Shown in pieces: positions 28,080 through 33,956 of a stretch of DNA of 64,000 nucleotides; positions within the stretch are counted from its first letter, which is position 1; each line of letters opens with the position of its first letter. This DNA comes from CAWDMW01 sp963803575. Its GTDB lineage: Bacteria; Pseudomonadota; Alphaproteobacteria; Rickettsiales; UBA998. Location of the stretch: positions 806,001-870,000 of the forward strand of contig CAWDMW010000002.1 in the NCBI GenBank assembly GCA_963803575.1. The letters are read 5' to 3'. The notes beneath the pieces were generated by a model. That model did no database searches. It had not been told where the DNA came from and was given only the letters and a program-made list of their open reading frames with translations. The position numbers and the translations under genes are program-made.

Positions 28080-28330
28080 TGCAAACACTGCTAAGGCAGT
28101 GCTTCGCAGGTTTATCACCTTTCATTGCCGAAGCAAACGGCTAATGCCATGCCGTTACAAACCGCACCCACCCGTGGGGTGCTGTCACTATCAATGCTTC
28201 ATCCCATAGATGTATGAAGCTGGCGATGCAAGGATGAACGTGTCAGGGGAGGAATGCTGCTTTGCAGAGCATACAGACAGTCATCAAGCGGGTAATAACG
28301 TGTGCTTACCTAAAATATCAGGTAGCTAGG
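28080..28330. ncRNA. Candidate structured non-coding RNA
   Basis: Between the tRNA and phaR lie 478 gene-free bases dense in perfect short stems: CACTGC/GCAGTG (28086-28101), TGCTTCG/CGAAGCA (28100 and 28129), AACGGC/GCCGTT (28136 and 28151), GCACCC/GGGTGC (28164 and 28177), GCTTCAT/ATGAAGC (28196 and 28214), CTGC/GCAG within ATG...CAT (28254-28272), and TACCT/AGGTA (28307 and 28320). The first two are mutually exclusive. I find no match to tmRNA, RNase P, SRP or 6S core sequences that I can recall. Strand is undecided. The part from 28345 to 28500 shows only a few weaker stems and the phaR promoter region. Confidence 0.35.
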
Positions 28331-28344
28331 GTGTTGACACTAAC
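28327..28344 (+). repeat. Dispersed repeat arm (2-base deletion)
   Basis: TAGGGTGTTGACACTAAC, equal to the motif at 13144 and 15229 except that two bases are missing in the GGGCGTG part. It lies at the 3' edge of the structured intergenic region. Confidence 0.5.
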
Positions 28345-28500
28345 ATTAGAGCATAATTGTCAATACGTTTAATGCAATGGGTATGATGATTTGAGCAAAC
28401 AGAGATTAATTGAGGTTGCGCCTCATTTAACATATCTCTATAATGCCGCGTAAATGCAACGCATTATCATTCTCAAGCTTTCCAACAGGAACTCCGACCC

Positions 28501-28998
28501 ATGACAGATCATCCCACCGTCATTATTAAAAAATACTCTAACCGCCGACTGTATAATACGCAGACTAGCAGCTATATTACGCTGGATGATGTACGGCACA
28601 TGGTACGCAAGGATATAGATTTTGAAGTGCGTGATGCCAAAACCAGCGAGGATTTAACCCGCCAGATACTCACACAGATTATCTTTGAGCAGGAACTTAA
28701 TGGCACGCAGAGCATCTTGCCTGTGAATTTTCTCAAGCGTATGGTGGCGATGTATGACAATAATATGCGTGATGTCTTCCCGCATTATCTGGATGGCACC
28801 ATGGAAACGTTCCTCGCTAATCAGGAAAAAATCCGCGAGCAATTCACCTCGCTATGGGAGCCATATGCCTATAAGCCTGTAGAGCAACTGGAAGCGATGC
28901 AACGTAAGAATATGGAACTGGTACGCACCACGATGCAAATGTTTAATCCGTTCATGGCAGCAAAAAGCCGTGAGGATGATGGCGGAAGCGGCCACTAA
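28501..28998 (+). CDS. phaR: Polyhydroxyalkanoate synthesis regulator PhaR
   Basis: A 165-residue repressor that binds DNA and PHA granules and controls phasin and polymer genes. The N-terminal DNA-binding domain is diagnostic: VIIKKYSNRRLYNTQTSSYI in outline, then LDDVRHMVRKDIDFEV and LTRQILTQIIFEQE. The PHB-accumulation region follows (LPVNFLKRMVAMYDNNM). A PhaC-like enzyme lies at 58818-59852, so polymer metabolism is plausible for this organism. It has its own upstream region after the structured intergenic segment; AGGA precedes the ATG. Confidence 0.92.
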   Translation: MTDHPTVIIKKYSNRRLYNTQTSSYITLDDVRHMVRKDIDFEVRDAKTSEDLTRQILTQIIFEQELNGTQSILPVNFLKRMVAMYDNNMRDVFPHYLDGTMETFLANQEKIREQFTSLWEPYAYKPVEQLEAMQRKNMELVRTTMQMFNPFMAAKSREDDGGSGH

Positions 28999-29153
28999 AA
29001 TTGATGCAAATATACAATATTAAAACGCAGTTTGCATTTTAGGCTATTAAATGTTAAAATAGTAACGTTACTTTAGTTATGCTTTACAAGCACCCATATA
29101 TATTTGCTTTAAAGCATACCTCGATGTAGCAATTGTTCTTTACCGAGATTATT

Positions 29154-29411
29154 ATGTTTGGATGGTTTGGCGGTAGCTCTAGTTCTGATTCTGGCGAACT
29201 TGCGGATGATTATGATGAAGATGCAACTAATCTTCAAAACAACACTGTTGGCCAAGGCGGCACCAGTGCTGAGTTAACGCAAGATGCGCTGACTGCTGGT
29301 GCTGAAGCACGAGAAAGTTATGACGAAGCATATTTGAAAGCCTATGAAGAGACTGGAGACGTAGACGCGGCAACTAAAGCTGCTTCTGAGTCTGAATCCA
29401 GTTCTAAGTAG
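29154..29411 (+). CDS. Small acidic hypothetical protein, 85 aa
   Basis: Begins MFGWFGGSSSSDSGELADD and is rich in Ser, Asp, Glu and Ala, with a helical Ala/Glu segment in the second half and a Ser-rich end. No family recognised, and it is probably disordered in part. I start at the ATG at 29154 and not at an in-frame TTG at 29133. A strong factor-independent terminator follows at 29422-29459, which supports a transcribed single-gene unit. Confidence 0.6.
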   Translation: MFGWFGGSSSSDSGELADDYDEDATNLQNNTVGQGGTSAELTQDALTAGAEARESYDEAYLKAYEETGDVDAATKAASESESSSK

Positions 29412-29421
29412 GTTTCTCTCT

Positions 29422-29459
29422 ATCCCCATAAAAACTACTGGTTTTATGGGGATTTTTTT
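29422..29459 (+). terminator. Factor-independent terminator
   Basis: ATCCCCATAAAA (29422-29433) pairs perfectly with TTTTATGGGGAT (29442-29453), followed by a run of T to 29459. It terminates the small acidic gene. It overlaps the last five codons and stop of the convergent trmB, so the same bases serve as hairpin and coding sequence. Confidence 0.85.
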
Positions 29460-30136
29460 ATGCACTGTATAAACGTTACTGATGTATCTGCCTTCTGTTG
29501 ATAGCGTGTTTCGCACCAGTCATTTGGAGGTGTTTGCCAGTCTGCTGGCTTAGTGGCTGTCCATTCAAAGTGCGGACTTAGAGTAATGTGTTCCAGCATC
29601 CATGCGGCGTAGTCTGCATGATCGGTTGCCAGCCATAAAGTAGCGTTGTCTTTCATAACGCCAGATAGCATAGTGAGGGTATGCTGGTTAATAATGCGGC
29701 GCTTATGATGAGACGTTTTTGGCCATGGGTCGGGAAAGAGTATATCGCATCTATCTATGCTCGTGGGCGGTAGGTGGGGTATTAGCTCTCTGACATCTGC
29801 GGTATGCAGGCGGATATTCGATATATCATACGCATCTATATCAGCGAGGCACCGCGCGACCCCATTGCGAAATGGCTCGGCACCAATGCATAGCCAGTCA
29901 GGGTAGGTGCGAGCAATATGCACCAGATGCTCCCCAGCACCAAACCCTATCTCCAGATAGATTATTTTGCCAGCAATCAATGTTTCCAGCGTGTCATCCA
30001 GAGGAGCAGAGCATTGTGGCAGTAATGTATCCATCAGCTGTTGGTGGTATTGGCCAAGTTTACGCCCTTTTACCCGCCCGTAAGACCTGAGCGTTGTCTT
30101 ATCCGTTTGTGCGTTTTGTGCTTTCTTTTTCTCCAT
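29444..30136 (-). CDS. trmB: tRNA (guanine-N7-)-methyltransferase
   Basis: Forms m7G46 in tRNAs using SAM. The SAM-binding motif is YLEIGFGAGEHLVH. The family signature FPDPWPKTSHHKRRI holds the catalytic and tRNA-binding residues, and the end of the domain shows TRYQQKA. The start at 30136 gives 230 residues. The frame remains open to 30271, but that extension is the antisense of the fabG start and has no TrmB character. It is divergent from fabG with only 22 bases between starts, so promoters must overlap. Confidence 0.94.
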   Translation of the reverse strand: MEKKKAQNAQTDKTTLRSYGRVKGRKLGQYHQQLMDTLLPQCSAPLDDTLETLIAGKIIYLEIGFGAGEHLVHIARTYPDWLCIGAEPFRNGVARCLADIDAYDISNIRLHTADVRELIPHLPPTSIDRCDILFPDPWPKTSHHKRRIINQHTLTMLSGVMKDNATLWLATDHADYAAWMLEHITLSPHFEWTATKPADWQTPPNDWCETRYQQKADTSVTFIQCIKKSP

Positions 30137-30158
30137 ATGCCCGTTACATAAAGGAACT

Positions 30159-30896
30159 ATGATAAATTTAGAAGGAAAAACCGCGTTGGTGACTGGCGCG
30201 ACTGGCGGAATTGGGCAGGCGATTGTTGCAACGTTACTGGCTGCTGGTGCAAAGGTTGCCATCTCTGGCACGCGTCAGGAAAAGTTGGAGGTGTTTGCTG
30301 CGTCACTGGATAAGCTTGTTACTGTGCTGCCATGCCGTCTGGATGATAGCGCTTCAGTTGCTGAACTTATCCCGTCAGCGGAGAGTCAGTTAGGGCAATT
30401 GGATATACTGGTCAATAATGCAGGCATTACTCGTGATGGTTTAGCGATGCGTATGAAAGATGAGGATTGGCAAACCGTGCTGGATGTAAATCTAACGGCT
30501 TCGTTCAAACTGTGCCGCGCGGCCATTAAGGGTATGATGAAACGTCGTTATGGCCGCATTATCAACATTACATCGGTCGTCGGGGTAATGGGAAACCCGG
30601 GACAGGCGAATTATTGTGCATCGAAAGCTGGCGTGATTGGTATGAGTAAATCACTGGCAGCAGAAGTGGCTGCGCGTGGTATTACGGTCAATTGCATTGC
30701 ACCGGGTTTCATTAAAACACCAATGACAGATGCTCTCGATGAGAAGCAAACAGACCGTATCACCGCTAACATTCCCGCTGGCCGCTTTGGTTTGCCCGGC
30801 GACATTGCTGCCAGTACAGCCTTCCTGGCAAGTGATAGCGCAGCTTACATAACAGGGCAGACATTGCATGTGAATGGCGGCTTATTGATGGTGTAA
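30159..30896 (+). CDS. fabG: 3-oxoacyl-ACP reductase
   Basis: NADPH-dependent short-chain dehydrogenase/reductase of fatty-acid synthesis, 245 residues. The cofactor motif TGATGGIGQA lies near residue 12, NNAG near residue 87, and the catalytic Ser (NITSVVGVMG), Tyr and Lys (QANYCASKAG) are present. The ending ITGQTLHVNGGLLMV is typical of FabG and of the close relative PhaB. Because phaR is nearby, an acetoacetyl-CoA reductase role cannot be excluded. nadD starts on the base after its stop codon. Confidence 0.9.
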   Translation: MINLEGKTALVTGATGGIGQAIVATLLAAGAKVAISGTRQEKLEVFAASLDKLVTVLPCRLDDSASVAELIPSAESQLGQLDILVNNAGITRDGLAMRMKDEDWQTVLDVNLTASFKLCRAAIKGMMKRRYGRIINITSVVGVMGNPGQANYCASKAGVIGMSKSLAAEVAARGITVNCIAPGFIKTPMTDALDEKQTDRITANIPAGRFGLPGDIAASTAFLASDSAAYITGQTLHVNGGLLMV

Positions 30897-31523
30897 ATGC
30901 AGCAACTTCAGCAATTGCGCTGTGCCAGTCCGCTGCGTATCGGGTTGCTGGGTGGCTCATTTAATCCGGCGCATCATGGGCATAGACATATTTCACATTA
31001 TGCGATGAGGTGTGCAAAGCTGGACTATGTTATCTGGCTTGTCAGCCCCGCCAACCCGCATAAAGACCCAGCCACACTTGCACCGTTCCATAAGCGCCTA
31101 AATTATGCGCTTTACATCACGCAGCAGGATAAGCGTATTATTGTTAGTGATATAGAGCAACAAGCGCAATTGCACTATACTGCCCATACGTTACGCTACA
31201 TACGCGCACATTATGGTCATCATCATTTTAGCTGGTTGATGGGGTCTGACAATCTGGTTTCGTTTCATCGTTGGCAAAAAGCCAATCATATGATGTATAC
31301 CATGCCTGTCATTATATTGGATCGCGCACCATGTACGCATACAGCGTTGCGGTCACGTATGGCGTTGCGTTACAGCCAGTATCGTGATGCGTCTGGCGCC
31401 CAAAGCCTTCCATGCTGGAGATTGTTATTTATTCCGCGTCACGGGGAAAGTGCAACGAATCTGAGAAAAACATTTGGTGAAAAGGCATTTTTGTGCGACA
31501 ATAAGGATAAGGCAACGACATAG
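30897..31523 (+). CDS. nadD: Nicotinate-nucleotide adenylyltransferase
   Basis: Joins nicotinate mononucleotide and ATP to make deamido-NAD. The nucleotidyltransferase motif GLLGGSFNPAHHGHRHIS and the C-terminal motif with SATNLRK (in place of ISSTxIR) are visible; LMGSDNLVSFHRW is the mid-domain signature. 208 residues. Its ATG follows directly on the fabG stop codon, and it is followed by rsfS, the usual partner. Confidence 0.93.
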   Translation: MQQLQQLRCASPLRIGLLGGSFNPAHHGHRHISHYAMRCAKLDYVIWLVSPANPHKDPATLAPFHKRLNYALYITQQDKRIIVSDIEQQAQLHYTAHTLRYIRAHYGHHHFSWLMGSDNLVSFHRWQKANHMMYTMPVIILDRAPCTHTALRSRMALRYSQYRDASGAQSLPCWRLLFIPRHGESATNLRKTFGEKAFLCDNKDKATT

Positions 31524-31536
31524 AGGAGAATGCCCT

Positions 31537-31914
31537 ATCACTACCTCACTCTGGAATGGTGATGTACACACATTAAAAGATGTGATCGTAGCATCATTGG
31601 ATGATGATAAAGCAACCGATATTGCCGTTGTAGATCTTCAGGGGAAAGCCAGCCTGGCAGATATGATGATTGTTGCTGACGGGCGCTCAACCCGGCACGT
31701 TGGCTCGATGGCAGAGAAACTTTCAAAAACGCTGAAAGCATTTGGTGCGGATTACGTGCAGATGGAAGGGCTTGAAGCCTGTGACTGGGCATTAATTGAC
31801 GCAGGAGATATTGTGGTTCATTTGTTTAAGCCCGGTATACGTGAGTTGTATAATTTAGAGAAAATGTGGACGATTGCCCTACCAGCATCTATGTCGGATC
31901 ACGCGACTGTCTAA
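31537..31914 (+). CDS. rsfS: Ribosomal silencing factor RsfS, AUC start proposed
   Basis: Binds ribosomal protein L14 and blocks subunit joining when nutrients are short. The core KATDIAVVDLQGKASLADMM, ADGRSTRHVGSMAE and the end GDIVVHLFKPGIRELYNLEKMW are typical. No ATG, GTG or TTG lies in frame near the expected start. An AGGAG at 31524-31528 stands eight bases before an in-frame ATC (31537), which would give an N-terminus TTSLWNGDV. The only other options are TTG 31474 and GTG 31477 inside nadD, without a good ribosome-binding site. An ATG at 31530 is out of frame and too close to the AGGAG. Confidence 0.85.
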   Translation: MTTSLWNGDVHTLKDVIVASLDDDKATDIAVVDLQGKASLADMMIVADGRSTRHVGSMAEKLSKTLKAFGADYVQMEGLEACDWALIDAGDIVVHLFKPGIRELYNLEKMWTIALPASMSDHATV

Positions 31915-31947
31915 AATTACTAAGTTATCTTTATAGGGCATGTTCCA

Positions 31948-32256
31948 TTAATATGGTGCAAAGCAATCATTTCCTCCAAGTGCCAGAACCATATCTGCGG
32001 CACCAAAAATAAGCACGACATCCAGACTGCCAAACAAAAACATTCCCCATGTAATCTTATTCATCAGTGCAGCGATACCAATGATGAAAATAGATAATGC
32101 GGCAAGCCCAACCCCAACGGTTCCATTAGTAAACCATTCTGTAACTGTGCAAAGCGTACTGCCAATAGGAGCGCTATAAGCCATAGTTGGAAATAGCATT
32201 GCCAATAGTAGTAATGTTATGAATAATGTATGATCGAAGTGTCGGATATTTTTCAT
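31948..32256 (-). CDS. TrbC/VirB2-family type IV secretion pilin-like protein
   Basis: A 102-residue protein with a cleavable signal peptide (hydrophobic core ITLLLLAMLFPT, cleavage likely after AYSA near residue 29) and two membrane helices (about 47-64 and 72-93). The stretch GVGLAALSIFIIGIAALMNKITWGM, outlined here by its ends, and LIFGAADMV are characteristic of VirB2 pilins. Cys36 and Cys98 flank the two helices and could form a disulfide. No other type IV secretion gene is in the window. It lies antisense between rsfS and rlmH, which are normally adjacent. The frame is open to 32388, but the signal peptide supports the start at 32256. Confidence 0.72.
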   Translation of the reverse strand: MKNIRHFDHTLFITLLLLAMLFPTMAYSAPIGSTLCTVTEWFTNGTVGVGLAALSIFIIGIAALMNKITWGMFLFGSLDVVLIFGAADMVLALGGNDCFAPY

Positions 32257-32359
32257 ATGGATCATATTAAATATATAAGCATCCACTATATCACAGTAGC
32301 TGATCGTAGAAAAGACTTTGATTGTATTTATGTAGTATTTCACGGTACAACATAGAACC

Positions 32360-32824
32360 ATGCATATACATATTTTTGCCTTTGGCAAATGGAAACAAGC
32401 TCCTGAACAAGCGTTATTTACCCACTACGTTAAACGGTGTCGCTGGAAAGTGGAACTCAGTGAACTTAGCAGCCAAACGCAATCATCTGTTGCTATGCAG
32501 CAAGAGTATGATACAGCAATGCTGCTGCAAAAAGCCAAGCACTGGTCAGCGGAATCCTGTATTGCATTAGATGAAACAGGTGAGCATATGAGTAGTCATC
32601 AATGCGCATCAATGTTTGGGCAATGGCAGGATAGCGGGGTGCGCCGTAGTGCCATACTGATTGGTGGTGATACTGGCCTAAACAAGCAGCAATTAATTGC
32701 GTGTGATAAGGTGCTGTCTTTTGGGCGTATGACATGGCCACATTTATTGGTGCGGGCATTGTTGGCAGAGCAGCTTTACCGTATGCAGACCATTTTAGAT
32801 GGCCACCCATACCACCGCGCGTAA
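32360..32824 (+). CDS. rlmH: 23S rRNA pseudouridine-1915 N3-methyltransferase
   Basis: SPOUT methyltransferase that acts on the assembled ribosome. Motifs: ALDETGEHMSS, the SAM-knot segment AILIGGDTGLNKQ, and the end LSFGRMTWPHLLVRALLAEQ with YRMQTILDGHPYHR. 154 residues. In most Alphaproteobacteria it follows rsfS directly. Here the pilin-like gene on the opposite strand intervenes, so rlmH must have its own promoter in 32257-32359. Confidence 0.93.
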   Translation: MHIHIFAFGKWKQAPEQALFTHYVKRCRWKVELSELSSQTQSSVAMQQEYDTAMLLQKAKHWSAESCIALDETGEHMSSHQCASMFGQWQDSGVRRSAILIGGDTGLNKQQLIACDKVLSFGRMTWPHLLVRALLAEQLYRMQTILDGHPYHRA

Positions 32825-32861
32825 AAAAAGATGCCCTCAAACCTATAGGGCTTGAGAGCAT
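32823..32861 (-). terminator. Factor-independent terminator
   Basis: On the minus strand, a stem formed by ATGC and CTCAA arms (32831-32840 with 32852-32861, one mismatch) is followed by seven T (plus-strand A run 32823-32829). It lies just after the stop of the gene at 32871-33410. It also abuts the stop of rlmH on the other strand. Confidence 0.75.
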
Positions 32862-32870
32862 GTAAAATGT

Positions 32871-33410
32871 TTATTGGAAATCTTCAATGCCAATACAAAA
32901 TCGCCGAAGTCTTATGCTATACCAGTACTGACTATCGTCACCTGGTATACATATAGAATGATGAATTTTTCCTTTTTCAACAATACGAGTCGTTTCAACC
33001 GCAATGCCGTAATATTGCAAAACTTTAACATGCTTATGGTGCAATTTTGGTTGGAGGATTTTTCCGTTATCCCACAACCACATCATCAAGCGTTTTGCTT
33101 CATCATGTACTTTTTCGCCACCAGATATTAACATGTGACGATCCACCAGCCGCTCTGTATAAAGCCACCATTCTGCTCGATCGTCACAGCTTGTTGCCGA
33201 AACAATGTACTTTATCTTGTCCAGCCCCATTTCTCTGGAATGAGATATCATTTCTGGAATACATAGAACAGGACGGAAACCAATCAAAGAATTATTAGTA
33301 GAAATTTCCTCTAGTAACTCTTCAGTGTTTTCTTCAACAGTTTGTTGTTGGTTTTTGGTCTTCAAGAGAGAACCAATGACCTTTAGAGTCAAGTTTAGAG
33401 TATTTTTCAC
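32871..33410 (-). CDS. Hypothetical protein, 179 aa
   Basis: No family recognised. It starts with GTG (KNTLNLTLKVIGSLLK), has an acidic Gln/Glu linker to residue 35 and then a compact alpha/beta-looking region containing ATSCDDRAEWWLYTERLVD and a C-terminal strand-rich part (HHSICIPGDDSQYWYSIRLR). No signal peptide or membrane span. It is a single-gene unit with its own terminator and is AT-richer than neighbours. Two perfect inverted repeats occur inside: TATACCAG/CTGGTATA (32918 and 32942) and TGTGACGATC/GATCGTCACA (33134 and 33179). Confidence 0.6.
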   Translation of the reverse strand: MKNTLNLTLKVIGSLLKTKNQQQTVEENTEELLEEISTNNSLIGFRPVLCIPEMISHSREMGLDKIKYIVSATSCDDRAEWWLYTERLVDRHMLISGGEKVHDEAKRLMMWLWDNGKILQPKLHHKHVKVLQYYGIAVETTRIVEKGKIHHSICIPGDDSQYWYSIRLRRFCIGIEDFQ

Positions 33411-33454
33411 AATGTGAATAAGTAAACGTCTCCATTATCTTACGCGAGTTTCGT

Positions 33455-33955
33455 TTAATCTCCTAATATATTCTTATCTTCATCAGGCGTTTTACCCATA
33501 TGCATCTCCCAGAAGCGTTGCATTGTGAGGTAGGTAAACGTTACTGACCAGCCAATAAGCAGCAGCCCATTCAGCACCTCCACGCCACTAATCATCCGCA
33601 ATGCTCCGGTAGGGTATACATCGCCAAAGCCCAGTGATGAATAGGTTGAAGCAGAAAAATAGATGTAGGTTAGAAAATCATGTTGATTTTCACCTGATAA
33701 GGTAGGAAAGTCCGTATATTCCGCCAGTAACCAATATAGTATGCCATATGCCCATACAGTGATGGTGTGTGCAATAAACTGACTAATGACGACAACATTA
33801 ATCAACCAGCGTGGCCTCGCACGTACCCGTTCAATAATAACGCATACCAGACGTAAATATTCGTAATGAATGGTTGTTGTCAGGCAAATCATGAATGCGG
33901 AAAGCCCAACTGACCACCAGAAATGCATATCCTGAAACCATACATTATCTATCAC
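33455..33955 (-). CDS. Two-TM potassium-channel-like protein
   Basis: A 166-residue membrane protein of the Ion_trans_2 type. Hydrophobic segments lie at about 12-42, 52-78 and 115-145. The pore loop STYSSLGFGDVYP (residues 103-115) has GFGD in the place of the K+ selectivity filter, although the Thr that normally precedes it is replaced by Ser-Leu. The start is GTG at 33955, one base after the polA stop, so it is probably co-transcribed with polA. Ion selectivity is inferred from the filter only. Confidence 0.72.
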   Translation of the reverse strand: MIDNVWFQDMHFWWSVGLSAFMICLTTTIHYEYLRLVCVIIERVRARPRWLINVVVISQFIAHTITVWAYGILYWLLAEYTDFPTLSGENQHDFLTYIYFSASTYSSLGFGDVYPTGALRMISGVEVLNGLLLIGWSVTFTYLTMQRFWEMHMGKTPDEDKNILGD

Positions 33956-33956
33956 G

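Noticed and set aside
28021..28345. tmRNA, RNase P RNA, SRP RNA or 6S RNA in the intergenic region
   Set aside because: None of the core sequences I know for these RNAs is present on either strand, so I list only an unnamed structured candidate.
30137..30271. N-terminal extension of trmB (45 codons) opposite the start of fabG
   Set aside because: It is the antisense of the fabG nucleotide-binding region, lacks TrmB similarity, and the ATG at 30136 gives a normal-length enzyme.
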